The notes under the pieces were generated by a model. That model ran no database searches, was not told where the DNA came from, and saw nothing but the letters and a program-made list of their open reading frames with translations. Position numbers and translations under genes: made by a program. Below are positions 1-13,596 of a DNA stretch of 64,000 nt, piece after piece. The DNA comes from Coprinus comatus. Lineage: Eukaryota > Basidiomycota > Agaricomycetes > Agaricales > Agaricaceae. Numbering within the stretch: position 1 is the stretch's first letter; the number at the start of each line of letters is the position of its first letter. The stretch covers positions 62,001 to 126,000 of the forward strand of contig JAWPGT010000060.1 in the NCBI GenBank assembly GCA_034638255.1, in the 5' to 3' direction.

Positions 1-95
1 ATTACCTTGGTTTCCATCAAATAGGATGTTGTCGGGTTTAATGTCACAGTGGAATATACCGTGCATGTGGGTGTTATGAACGCGGCAGCAATCTA
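1..95 (-). CDS. protein kinase, catalytic-loop fragment cut by the window edge
   Basis: Read on the minus strand, this stretch encodes GIFHCDIKPDNILFDGN, a classic eukaryotic protein kinase catalytic loop (HxDIKPxN, with the catalytic Asp and the metal-binding Asn). The frame is open for about 25 codons, then meets a possible donor (CAAG followed by GTAAT) at the left edge, so the rest of the kinase lies outside the window. A possible acceptor sits just upstream near position 95-105. I could not confidently find the N-lobe exons between 100 and 1000, so the gene may be decayed or may have several short exons there. The kinase subfamily cannot be assigned from the loop alone. Confidence 0.5.
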
Positions 96-1510
96 CAATC
101 TACGAACGGCCATCTATCAATATGTAAATGATACGTTCAATCCTCCCCGTCCACGTACCAGCTCGGCCGTATGGGGCTTTACCAATCAGCGGCAGTACAA
201 ACGAGAATAAGACTAGTCCTAGGATTGATTAAAAATCAAGTGAACTTTGAAAAGACTTCTAACGTTATATTTATTCATGTTCTTGGATTGTTGAATATGC
301 TAAATTACAGTCACCTGAAGCAGCGGGGATTTTGAAGCCGGCTACGATAGTAACACGTAAGATGGTGAAATTTGGGGGAGTAGATTGTTATGATGTAAGT
401 GGTTTGTGATGTTTGAACTTTGAATTGAAAGGGTTCGATTTTCTGGGTTGACGAGTCTCGGCCTGAAGGTCTTTAGTAATGGACAACTTCCCTCGACGGA
501 ATAGTATTATTGGTCAATCACAACTGAGGAAAAGAAGATGAGGATATATGCTAGAACCTTACTTAGTGCTTACGAGAAGGGAATACTTGGAGCGAAGAAG
601 AGGTTCTTGACATCCTTCTAGAGGCAAAAAATGTCAATTATAGCTACAAGTGACGCGAACTCCTCCGAATCCAATTGCCAGGAATTGAAACTTGTAGTTG
701 GGAAAAGTGTTTGCGTTCGTGGAGAAAGAATTGTAATTGATACTAGGTTAATCAGTAACTTCAGCTCTGGCGTTGCCAACAGCCGTGATGCCTATACTAG
801 AGAATCTTGTCTTGTGGCTAAGATGATACTACTACAATAGTAATATTAGCTTTGATCTCCCCAGTTCCACGACGAAACTCGGCATTCTCACCTTAATTTC
901 GATTCAAAATCCAACACCAGCTCGAAGCCTAGGTTCCCCACCCAGCTTTTATTACAAAATAGAGGGAGCCTTGTGGTTGAGTACGAGGATGAAAGGAAAT
1001 AATGGGGGGATTCCATTGTCAAAGTGACCAAACATTCAAAGCGAGGTTTTTCGGTTCTCCTTATTTGAGGTGAGACAACTGAATATTTACGGAATGTCCT
1101 CGTTGTGTTACCCTAGAGCGGTTGTGTTCCCTTATTCCGGCAGTTAGGCTCAAAAGCTCGAAAATGGTGACATTTGTAGCTTGAGGTTACGCTGTTGTTC
1201 TTTTTTGCAAAAATCAAAAGGACTGAAGTTTTAACTTAATAATAAGGACAGGGATAATGCAAAAGAGCGAGGGATTTGTTCTGTCCGAATGGAGTGTCGG
1301 GAATGAAAGCAAGGTTTTTCTTCACATTCTGTTATTTTTGCTTAATGGAACAAGTATGACGCGAGGTACCTTGCCGAGATTGATCCAAAAACGACGTGTC
1401 ACCCTAGCCAACAAACGTGTTGCATGAAAAAGGAGCGTAAAGTACAGCAAAAATGAAATGACCGGTATGGTGGTATATGAAAAGGCTAGACATGAATTTC
1501 GTAGGACCAG
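96..1510. other. no supported gene
   Basis: Both strands contain many stops. Short open stretches exist (for example 631-840 on the plus strand, and a 30-codon minus-strand stretch near 271-385) but none shows a recognisable domain or a start with convincing splice signals. Upstream exons of the kinase at the window edge may be hidden here. Confidence 0.5.
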
Positions 1511-2315
1511 CTACGCGTTCTCGATATCTGCAAGGAAGGTTAAAAGTTCCTATACCATGTACGTTAGAATATGTATCATCATTCTAACTGGAAATAAACC
1601 TACGTTATTGGTGGGTTCGAAGCTCAGCCCAAGCTTGATGGCGTCTGCAGCCTCGTTGAGTCTCTTCATCCCACGAAGAGCCTTTGCTTTTCGGTAGTGG
1701 CCTTTGGCCCAATTTCTCCGAATGGAAATGACTGTTTCGGCGTCTGCTAGGGCAGAAACGTAGTCTTCAGCCTCATAATACGCAGCAGATCGATTGGAAA
1801 CGGTGGTAGATAGTTCATCTCGCATGAATTGGTTGGCTTCCCAGGGTGGTCGTTGAATTGCCAATGTGGCGGCGGTTGTATACTTCAAGACAGCATCCTT
1901 TGCTTGACCATGTTTGAACAGATTCTACAAGCACCAATTTAACTCTTTAGTGTCACATGTTAGGGGAAGTGAAACGAACATTTCCTTCGTCCTTGGTAGC
2001 AGTGACCATCTGTGTCAGCTTTTGGGAAACGACATTGCTGGGTGGCGGGCATAGTAGATTTGGGTTTGCAGCAAGAATTCTTGAGAGACGATTTGTATTG
2101 ACAAAGTCTACATTGCAGTTGTCGCATTTTTCAAGTTTGTGTGGTTCGCATACGGCGACAGTTCCATCATTTGCCAGCGCAAGGGGGACTGGGCGAAAGT
2201 CCTGGTCAATGAGAGCCTGGAGCGCAGGGTCAGGAGCAGGCATCTGTATCTGCTGAGGCTGCTGAGGGCCATGAGAATGGGAGCAGTCTTCGCCAGGTGC
2301 GTGTGAGTGGGACAT
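1511..2315 (-). CDS. SEC72: SEC72-like TPR subunit of the post-translational ER translocon
   Basis: Three exons (2315-1980, 1924-1604, 1549-1511) join in frame to 231 residues. The His/Ser/Gly-rich N-terminus and a Cys-bearing segment (residues ~55-75, EKCDNCNVDF) precede a TPR region (~110-220) containing NRSAAYYEAEDY and KGHYRKAKALRG, ending in FEPTNNELLTFLADIENA. This layout matches fungal Sec72, the Sec62/63-complex subunit whose TPR domain docks cytosolic Hsp70 and ribosome-released precursors at the ER membrane. Introns are 55 and 54 nt with GTTCGT/GTAGGT donors and TAG acceptors. The gene is transcribed divergently from DED1, with 194 bp between the start codons. Other TPR co-chaperones are possible, but the N-terminal Cys/His segment and overall length favour Sec72. 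Confidence 0.8.
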
Positions 2316-2509
2316 TGTTTACGACGGTGGAAAGTAATTAGAGCCACGTCGATCGTCAGAATCTATTCTTGGGACAGCACATGACCGTGAGAACTGTGGA
2401 GGTTTTGTCAGCGTGCGAGTGGACGGAGCAATTTTCTAGATATTTGTGGCAACAACGTCGTTACAACTCTTTACATCTTTCTTTTCAACCACCATCACCC
2501 AGTTATAAT
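2316..2509. promoter_or_regulatory. shared divergent promoter, SEC72 / DED1
   Basis: Only 194 bp separate the two start codons, so both promoters and 5'UTRs must lie here. No clear TATA box is visible. The DED1 side is pyrimidine-rich (2465-2500), as is common before highly expressed fungal genes. Confidence 0.6.
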
Positions 2510-4623
<2,114 letters not shown>

Positions 4624-6121
4624 ATCACTCTCCTCGTTGGTCAAGATGGACGACTTTCACCAGCCAGATTGCTTTTCTCGTCCAGCTCTGCATTCCTTCA
4701 CAAAAGCCAAAAAAAAACACCCTCCGTCCCCGAACCTCATGCCATCAGTGTATATTGTCTCGCAACTTTAATCTCGTCTCGGTACCACTCGCTATATTTT
4801 TCTCAGCCTCATGACGCCTCGTCCACAAAAATGCACACATCACATGCAACGCGATTAAATGCAACGTGAACTCCTTCTAGATTCCTCTTTTTCTTTACCC
4901 CTCGTTTACACTCACGCTCGCGACGTCATCTCGCACGAACATTTTGATTTTATTGTATGATTTCTCTCTTCCTTTGGTTATGGACAATTGGGAAGATTTG
5001 TGTTTGATGGGAGCGTTTCGCTCCTCCCCCCTACTTGTTTATCACCCTCCCCTCGCGATACCCCGGTGTCATACCCTCGAAAATGACGAGGACGATGAAA
5101 AACGGAAAACTAGTTTGCCCAATTGTTGGCGTAATTCAACTCTATTATCGAGTTTACTCTCTTCTACATCTCTTACGTCGACAACTATACCGGAATCATC
5201 ATTAATCTGCGATATCGCTTTCTTGCCACATTGCATTTTGCATTTGCCTATTCTGCTTTTTCGTCAACACTCGTAACAATCGCATCTTTCATCACACACA
5301 AGGTTTTCCTCCATGGTTTTTTTTTGTTTGGGTCATACAATAGGATCGACGAATGGTTTATAGACGCGGGTATAATCTTTTTCCTCTCTTCTCATCATGT
5401 TATGTTGTGCTTTGGTTTCTTTCCTGCATGTTTGTGTGTATTGCATTCTCTGTTTTAGTCTTTTTGGACGAGTTATTTTCTCTTTTTTTGCTCGTTTTTC
5501 TCCATTTTTGCAATATTGAAGCCAGTTCACTTTCATTCACATCATTTCCTTTTTTCCATCTTTTTACTTGGAGTTATCTCTGAGTATTTAGGGTTCACCC
5601 TTAAGCATCCATTCACTCTCCTTTTTATTCCCCTTTGACGTGAACATAAAGCACTGGTTTTAATACCCTTCGCCTTTCTCTCTCTCTCTCTTTCTCTTTG
5701 ATAGATATGATAGTAGTTTTCTCTAAGTAGAGTGTCATGCCGAGTGATTTGTTTAAACTAGGATTGAGACAATGTATCAATGGTTTTCTTCCTTTTTATC
5801 GTGGTATCCTATGTTCTGTGATGATACACATCTTCCATGCACCTGGCACTGAAGATTGAATTCGACACTTCTGAGGAATCTTTGTTACCCGAGAATTCTT
5901 TGATTTCCAACAACAGATGCTGTGAGATCTTGTTTGATGCATAATGTTCGGCGCAGTTGTGATTGGTTTGAGATGCTAAAGCATGTGACGTATAGAACAG
6001 CATCCTAGTAAAGCGAGAAGCCTCCCTTTTAATCGGCAAAAGACAAAGTTCACTTTTATCCTCTTCCTCTCCCTTCAAATCTTGATATTTACCACAGCCA
6101 CAGTGGAGTGTTTAACCATCA
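4624..6121. other. DED1 3' region and intergenic DNA
   Basis: The first few hundred bases are pyrimidine-rich and probably hold the DED1 3'UTR. A (CT)n stretch lies near 5677-5697. Open stretches here are compositional (Phe/Leu/Ser-rich) and lack domain or splice support. I see no gene. Confidence 0.6.
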
Positions 6122-7862
6122 ATGCCACCACAAGTATTGTGAGTCTTGTTTAATAGGTATATAAAAAGGGCTGATCACTATACATGAATCTCCCACTTTC
6201 TGTCCTCTTCTCCTCATAACAGAACTGTAAATGGGGATGAGAATGCACCAACTACAACGCAAAATGTAACTCCAGGTCAAGGTCAACGTCAAGAATCTCA
6301 CAGATTAAGACATATACCGAGGGCTCAAGAAGATATAATATTAACTTGGCAAGCCCCTCCGGATTATGAAGCTACAGAGGATAATGCAGTCTTTATTGCT
6401 GGTGAACCTCCATTACCACCTGTTCCTCCACCTTCATTTCATTCTCGCTCGAGGTCTTTACTTTCTGTTAACGATGCGGTCCAAACCACGGATAGAAATA
6501 CCACCAGAGGGATGGGAACGGGAACAGGAATAGATACGGGAACGAGGGCGAATACGGTTGGGGATTTGACGTCGAGTTTGAGTTTGAATTCTTCGGCTGG
6601 TGCTACAGTTGATACTTCCTCAATGTATCGTGCAATCTCCACCTCTACTCCTTCTACAGGACAAGCCCCTACATGGTCACCAGCCGGTATTGATCCTATT
6701 GTATGGCAAGGGCTTCTTCTCGAGCACAAAATAATGTACAGCCATCGGCACTTCTGTCACAACCTCGTACATGGCAAGATCTTGCTCTTGCGCTTCTGCA
6801 AGCACCACACCAGCACCAGCACCAGTACCAGCACCAGCACAAACACAACCACCTCGTAATTCTCAATCATTATCATTATCACAAACCCTAACACCTCAAC
6901 CTCAACCTGATACTACCACATTACAAGATCTCCTTCTAGCACACGCTGAATTCAACTCAACACCACATACATCAACATCAACAACTCCTGCATCAGCTAC
7001 AGGATATTTACCTACATATGTGGAAGCTCAAACTCCAAGGGTATCATTAACCTATACCTTTTCACCAAAAGAAGATGATCACACTTGTATGATTCTAGTT
7101 CCTCCTCCGGAGGCACCAGATTCGAGACCGGCTTACCATATTCGAGTTACGTATGATTTGTTTGACCCTGCACTTTGGGTTTCGACTATTAAGAGAGGAG
7201 GACGAGGAGATGGGAGACTTGTTTCTGAATTTGTGTAAGTTGTCTGTTTTATCTCTCTTTTATTATTATTATCTTTGAGCGACTTGCAATCTTATGAGAT
7301 CATCGTTTTGTTGCTGTTGATTTGTGTTTAGGACAAGATCTGGATGTTCATCTTTAGAGGAGTGTATGCATTTTAAAGGAGAGGAAACGTTGATTTTTAG
7401 AAAGTTATTGGCTGGGAAGAATAATAAGGTATGTGGATTTTAATCAATTATGTGTCTTCTATGCAAATGGAAAACTGATTGGATATATGTATGTATTATC
7501 GTAGTGGCACTGGACATTGAAACACGGTTCCCTTATGTGGAGGTGGCTATCTGGTACCAATACATGGGAGGTTCGTTTTTCGTTTTCTAATTTTATATAC
7601 ACATCAACAACTCTTGACATGTACCATTGTGTAAAATTTCGCAGTGCCAGCATGTAACGGATACAGAACGAGTAAAACTAAAACAATATAAAATTATAGC
7701 AGAATTTACTCCTTCTTTTAATGCTCGTACTCCTCATCATAGAAACCCGAGAAGTACGAGACGGCAACGTTGAAGATAAATCCAAAGGAGGGATATCAGT
7801 TTTTTGATGAGATTGTCGTTTCAGTTTTGATTGTGGAAAGGAGAAGGCATCCTACTAGGTGA
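6122..7862 (+). CDS. DUF6593-like protein with an apparent C-terminal frame break
   Basis: The start MPPQVL at 6122 splices (intron 6139-6222) to a Pro/Ser/Thr-rich N-terminus. Two short introns (about 6701-6741 and 6767-6813) are needed to keep the frame. A folded domain follows from about 7020: SLTYTFSPKEDDHTCMI, YHIRVTYDLFDPALWVS, the RRGG-type turn IKRGGRGDG, then small exons with WHWTLKHGSLMWRW and KIIAEFTPSF. The family's usual ending, FFDEIVVSVLIVERRR (7803-7850), is encoded, but one frame away; the upstream frame hits TGA at about 7768-7770. The pattern resembles DUF6593 (tubby-like fold, function unknown), abundant in Agaricomycetes. Either a 1-2 nt indel near 7740-7770 has broken the gene or the assembly is wrong there. 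Family assignment is from memory of the pattern. Confidence 0.55.
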
Positions 7863-8702
7863 TTTTTTTTTTTGGGTCCGTAGTCGGACTTGGACTTATG
7901 TTTAATATTTTTATCTTAAACATATTGGTGAATGACGCCTGTTTGGAGGAGGGCGTTGTGGTTTTGTGGTTTGATGTAATATTTATAGCGTTGAATTACT
8001 TATTATTCTTCGAAGCAAAATTTGTATTTAAAAGTGAATCTCTGTGTATATCTATGTACCCCTTCCTTGAATTTCTGTCGTTTGTTTCCTTATATATAGT
8101 TGCTAGTGTATAAAGAACGTAGACCCTCCACATACGAAAGAAAAAATAACAATACAATAGAATTTTTTTGTAAGATAAATAAAGTGGACAGAGTAACTGA
8201 TTGAGCCTGAAAGTAAGCCTGAGGCCTGAGAGGCTATAATAACTCAACATTCCATGTACCAAGAACGTTGCGGAGACGGTTACTGTTCCAAGACTTATCT
8301 ACACTGATCCGTTGATGGAAACCCGCCTTGCCCTGAACGACACCACCTTCGCAAGAGTCCGTGACCCGATACCCCCTAGAAGAAAGGACACCTAATATCT
8401 CTGGGCGGAGTATAATCGCGTTTTCTTGTGGTGAGATATTTAAGTAACTACTTCAAAGAACTCGCACAAGGAGTGACCATAACACCGTATGCTAGCCATC
8501 TTCCCAACGAGTGATGGTTTAGATCTCACCGGGAAAGCAATGTAGATCGCTTCTCAATCATTTGTGTATGTAATATTCGATTTGGTAAACCTCTTCGGAA
8601 CTTCCAAAGCGTCATTAACAAGCACCAAGTGTCATAAAAATGTCATAAAACTGATATTCAATTCGTCCGAAGAACGAGTACAATGTCCAACCACATAGTC
8701 CA
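7863..8702. other. no supported gene
   Basis: AT-rich sequence lies downstream of the DUF6593-like gene up to about 8250. Beyond it is about 450 bp of more balanced composition with no convincing ORF. It contains the 3' flanks of two convergent genes. Confidence 0.5.
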
Positions 8703-11093
8703 CTATTTTTGGAACTCTTGCAAAACTCTTTCAGAATTGATAAAGTTGGTTTTATCCACATCCCAATCTATTTGCAATAAATACCCCATGGATTGTATAA
8801 TCAGGAAATCCTTACCATCTGGAATAACAGAGACATTATCTCTCTTGAGTTGCATCACTTGTTTGCTTTGATTCTCGAATTGGGGCCAGCCGCCTAACCG
8901 CCGAATATGAGCAATATTAAATATTACCCAAATAGAGATATCATAACGCTTACCTCCTGGGTTCAGGTCATTAATGAAATTAATCAGGAAGTCTTTTAGC
9001 TGATTGGAGAATTCCCTCTCGATGGATGCGGCACTTGGCAATTGGCCAAAGATCAAAGCCAGCTCGGAAGCATGAGACACTGTTTCATTATGTAAATTCG
9101 TTGTCTGTCTCGTTCTTCGATACTCAGCGAGAACTTACCGCCTAGTATAGGATCATTTCCTGGAATGAATTCCCTGAAATAGTATGCGAACATGGGCTGA
9201 CGAGGAGAACCATTTTCGAAGAAAAGCCTTCTAGATGATAGGAACATCTGATTGGTATACCAAGCAGCTGCTCTGTCGAATAATGAATCTCCTGTATTGA
9301 AAGGTGCTCCTAGTGTAGAATCATTTTCCGAGAAGAGAACCTCAAAGCGGTCTAAGACGTCATTTGTGAGAGTACTATTATCGATTACTAGGTCACGAAT
9401 GAAGTTGTCGAATACTGTAGCTTGCGCTTCTCCGGTCAATCGCAAATTGCGAAGAGATGTGCTGAAAGAATTTCCTTCATTGACCTAAAACAGTGTTCAG
9501 ATGTCTACAATGATACAGTGAATGATCAAGTTACATTGGTTCCGCCGAGCCAAGGGAGATGAAGGAAATCTCCTCGCTTTATTTTGTTTGATGCTACTTC
9601 TGTGATCATACTACCTGGGGGACCAACAGCAGGTTGCCACAGTTGTCCATTTAGCGTGGAGGCAATCATATCATTACTGATATTCAATAAAGTCTATTAC
9701 CAGACAAAGTTAGAGTTAGTTTTTGATTGTTGCCGGAAATGACGTACTTCGAATGGCACGGCACGAAGACAATCCACAGGTGTGTTGCTACTTGTGCAAT
9801 TTGTTCGACTAAGTAGACGATTGAATGGTAAACCCGGTCTGTCATATGTCGCAGCAGGAGGGGAGCTTTTACTGTAAAGGATAAGGGGAGTTTTGAATGT
9901 TCTACAATGCAATTCAGAAAGAAAACTCCTACAATGGACCAGTAGCAGATTCTGCCAGGCCAGCTCGGAAGAGCGTTCGTCTTGACGGATAAATAAAATG
10001 GGCCATAACACTACCTGCTCCTGCGGACTATATGCGATGTTAGAACTATGCTTACAGATGAAATGGAACAGACAGACTTGACCCCAGATCGTGACCTACA
10101 AAGGTGTAAGCTCCGAAAAAGTATAAGGGAAATGAACCTAAGTACCTTTTGTGGATCTCCACCAAATTCAGCGATATTGTCTTGGACAAATTCCAAAGCA
10201 AGTCGTTGATCCAGAAGACCGGCATTTAGGTCTTGAGGAGGCACATGAGAGCTAGCCAACTGGTGCCCTGTTAGCTCAAACACTCTTGCTATCCAATAAC
10301 TTTGATTTGGTACTAACAAATCCAAAGGTATTGACCCGATAGTTTCTAAAGTAGTAGCGTTGATTAATATTGATATCTTCAGTACGAGAGAAGTATTATT
10401 CACGTCGAGACAAACACTATTGGTTTCCCAATCCTTACGCTTCTCTGAATGAGCTCTGAAAAGAAAATCCTTGGATTTTAGCGAGTACGCAAAAGGAAGT
10501 TTGAAAGGAAGCCCACCAGTAGGGTCATAGATAGAAGCGGCACTAGAATGGTTGCAAGGATTTATGTAGGGTAATTCAAGCCAGTAGCTTAGGGAAGTAC
10601 CTACCCATTAGTATATGCGCCTCCCTGCAATATAAAGCCACCGTCAATGATAAGGGACCTATTAGAAAGAAGAAAAAGCTGACATGTATCCAGAAGACAA
10701 CAGGCAATTTCTTCCCGCGACTCCCTGCTGGCCGGAAAACCTGGTATCATATATCAAGTATGATTTGGAAGGAACCATATAAACCACACATACATTCAAA
10801 TACAAGCAATCCTCTCTGATAGGAGCACCAAAATCGCCGTCTTGTTGAGGACAAGCATTCCCAAATCTTGAAGCATCCTTGACAGTATTAGATTTCCGTG
10901 TAATGGGAACCGGTGCCTTGAAGCGCAGTCGTCCAACGGGAGGTTCAGCAAAGGGTATACCAAGCCATTTGTCGATGCCAGAGTCAGATGTTCCCCTGAA
11001 TGTGCCCACTGGAAGGCGAACGTCGTTAACAGTTGCGGCGTTACTTGGTAACAAGAAACATAAAGCAAGAGAAAGACCCTGAATGAGGAGCAT
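8703..11093 (-). CDS. secreted type-B carboxylesterase / lipase
   Basis: The start at 11093 gives a clear signal peptide ([20 protein letters not shown]). About 13 exons follow. Recognisable blocks are: [61 protein letters not shown], the nucleophile elbow GQSAGAGSV (split by an intron between Gln and Ser near 10025-10075), [20 protein letters not shown], and [12 protein letters not shown] bearing the likely catalytic His. The C-terminus has the usual [10 protein letters not shown] and LIPDG-like block. The family (COesterase, PF00135) hydrolyses carboxylic esters. One oddity: the segment that should read VNYRxxxFGFLAS is not found cleanly between VFVST and LASSHVPP (about 10290-10410). I infer a ~118-nt intron there, but it leaves the NYR block missing. 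The gene may be diverged or damaged at that point. Confidence 0.8.
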
Positions 11094-11675
11094 ATCGGGG
11101 ACCCTGGGAGGGAAACGAGGACAAGTTATAGCATATATATTAACCGTAGGGAGTTCGCATTCACAGGAAATGCCACATGCTATCATGAGAGAAAAAGCTC
11201 GATATGAAGAATGTGCATCATCTGAAAGGTACCGTTTATTTGCAATGGAGTTGTCATTGGCTGGGGACAAGGCGTGGGCTGCTTGGTTTCCCCAAGTAGT
11301 TCTCTTCTCTTCCTTTCTTCCCTGCGGGGCACCATAAGTGCCAATTATATGGGAGGAAGGAGGGTGGTAATACAATAGACTTCATATTTTCTCACCTGAC
11401 TAGGAATGCCGTCAAGGCAGTGTATAAAAATAGAACCAGTCTTCCAAGGACTCCAATATCCAGCACTCTATATGGTCGTAGTATAGAGGGCGCATCATCT
11501 ATGAAACGAGTCAATCCGAGCAAGCTACTTCAAGAATTAGATGTATCCAGGCGTTAAAGCATACACAATCTTAACTTAACAAACGACTGCACCGTTTAAC
11601 GAGCAATTAACATTAGAAAGGAATGAGTAGATTACCATCTGCATTTCAAGTTCATACCTATTATTAAAACCTCCT
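11094..11675. other. intergenic; carboxylesterase promoter side
   Basis: An open minus-strand extension upstream of the carboxylesterase start (to 11375) is rejected as coding because the signal peptide defines the start. I see no other gene. The far end holds the 3' flank of the next F-box gene. Confidence 0.5.
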
Positions 11676-13343
11676 TCAATCAACAACAATGTCGTCTTCT
11701 CCTTCCTCATCCCCATCCTCATCTTCATCCTCATCCTCGCTAACTAGTTCCATCCAGTCTACCTGAACGTGGTCCTCTATGATTTCAAAATCATATCCTT
11801 CAGACGCACGTAAATTCGCAATATAATCTTGCATATCATCATCCCATTCAATACCAGGTCTAATATCAAGATGGAAAGGTAACATCGGGAAGAACTCCTT
11901 CCGAACATGCAACAATGTTAACAGACCTCTGTATAACATTCCATCCAACACTCCAAAGGAACGAATACCAAAACAGTCTCGTAATTTCAAAACCGTTACA
12001 CTGGGGAGTAATGGATCCCTGTCGAGGTGCTCCGGTCCAAGTGCGTACAGAACTCTCGAAACAAATATTTCATCACACCTGAAGAGCACCAAGGTTTCGA
12101 CATGGGTCAAGCTCCAAAACATGTCTTCTATCATATATGGTATGCTTCTGAGTGCATGGTAATTTGCCAGCTCAAGGCGAATAAGGGATGGCATTTCGTG
12201 GAAGAAGCCTTGTAAATGATCACGGAAATTATCGTCATGATTGCCACTCCAAATGAGATTTCGGAGAGCAGGAAGACGAAGATATTGTAGCATTGCTGTG
12301 TTCCATTGATCTGGCGTAGCCGTCCATTCGAGTGTTGTCAAGTGTTCCAATGTAATATAATCAGCGAGCCAAGGATCGGTAAGTGGACCAGTTGCATGGT
12401 GGCCTAAGGCAACCTCGCGGCTGCGAAATTGGATAAGGTTGGGACAACGAACGAGGAGTTCGACGCATTTATCCATAGGGATATAAATCAAATCAATCAC
12501 CGTCATGTTGGCCCATAATAAATTAACGGATGTCCCCACTCTATTCAACCTGAGCTGAGTAAGGGATGGTACGTTCAACAACGATATATCCCCCCTGGGT
12601 ACCTCTCCTGATGAATCAGGCAACCAACCAACATCCAATCTTTTCAATCTAGTGAATGTACTTGGCATGTCCACTAACCATTCCGGTGGAGGACAATTTA
12701 TCCATAGTACCGATATTTTACCCGCATATTCTTCCATGATTAATCGTCTGATAATCTCTACAGGGGGTCCTGTTCCTTGGAAATCTGGCAAGTACCTCTC
12801 GACGCCACTGTAAGTAATCCGTTGGTGCCACCTGAGATCCACTTCCAAGGAAAATGGCAAGGCACCACAGTTGTGCAAATACAATTGCAGTAGTGACGCC
12901 TTGCTTTGGACATTATCGGGGAAGATTGAGAGTACTACAGAGTTCCAAAGTATAGGTGTTGAATGAGCAACTTGGCGCCAATGAGACGAAACAGCCGCAA
13001 GGCTGATGGGGCTGTCTAAGTTGCGGACTCCTCTACGATTCATGACGCTGAGAGAAATGACCGGAAGTGATTTACAGAGAGGGCGAGTGCTACCGAAATC
13101 CAAGATTGGACAGGTGTGTTGAAATACGATGGAGAGTGTTTCAGGTGGAAGAACGCTCAGAGGTGACTGCAGTTCATTTAACCGTCGCAGCAGACGACCA
13201 CGTCGTTCATTGAGACTCTCGATTTGGGATTCTATCTTGGCGATCTCTGCATGCAATGCAGTGGTATCCTCCCCCATATATTCCGCAAAGTATTGTTTCG
13301 AGGATTGCGTATTGCCACAGTGCGGGCAAATGTGAGTAGCCAT
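11676..13343 (-). CDS. F-box/LRR-type protein with N-terminal zinc ribbon and acidic tail
   Basis: This is a single uninterrupted 555-residue frame. The N-terminus carries a CPHCG knuckle (residues 6-10) and then a coiled coil (ALHAEIAKIESQIESLNERRG, ~28-55). An F-box-like block follows (SPLSVLPPETLSIVFQH, ~60-76), then a long leucine-rich region with irregular repeats to about residue 500. It ends in a strongly acidic tail (EDEDEDEDGDEEGEDD). In Agaricomycetes, F-box-like proteins of this build are hugely expanded and are thought to be substrate adaptors of SCF ubiquitin ligases; the substrate is unknown. A broken paralogue with the same zinc-knuckle plus coiled-coil start is at 55982-57640. 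The lack of introns is unusual beside its intron-rich neighbours. Confidence 0.75.
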   Translation of the reverse strand: MATHICPHCGNTQSSKQYFAEYMGEDTTALHAEIAKIESQIESLNERRGRLLRRLNELQSPLSVLPPETLSIVFQHTCPILDFGSTRPLCKSLPVISLSVMNRRGVRNLDSPISLAAVSSHWRQVAHSTPILWNSVVLSIFPDNVQSKASLLQLYLHNCGALPFSLEVDLRWHQRITYSGVERYLPDFQGTGPPVEIIRRLIMEEYAGKISVLWINCPPPEWLVDMPSTFTRLKRLDVGWLPDSSGEVPRGDISLLNVPSLTQLRLNRVGTSVNLLWANMTVIDLIYIPMDKCVELLVRCPNLIQFRSREVALGHHATGPLTDPWLADYITLEHLTTLEWTATPDQWNTAMLQYLRLPALRNLIWSGNHDDNFRDHLQGFFHEMPSLIRLELANYHALRSIPYMIEDMFWSLTHVETLVLFRCDEIFVSRVLYALGPEHLDRDPLLPSVTVLKLRDCFGIRSFGVLDGMLYRGLLTLLHVRKEFFPMLPFHLDIRPGIEWDDDMQDYIANLRASEGYDFEIIEDHVQVDWMELVSEDEDEDEDGDEEGEDDIVVD

Positions 13344-13596
13344 GGCGTAGGTGAAGGGGAGCTAGAAGGAATGTCGTTGCACGTGTGCCCGGAAGAAGGA
13401 AGATCATTATTTAGTATTCAACTAGGTTGAGAAGAAGCAGATCATGTCTGATAAGTGGTATGATCACAATAAAACATGGTATAAGTCACATCTTGAGTAT
13501 TTTAATCCACCATCATAACAAGTGTGCAGTCAGCTAAAAATGAACATAATTAGCCTGTGACAACTGCTAGATACTTGATGAACTCACGGAAACTAC

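Noticed and set aside
11094..11375. N-terminal extension of the carboxylesterase ORF
   Set aside because: The internal Met at 11093 starts a textbook signal peptide; the extension is low-quality sequence with no homology.
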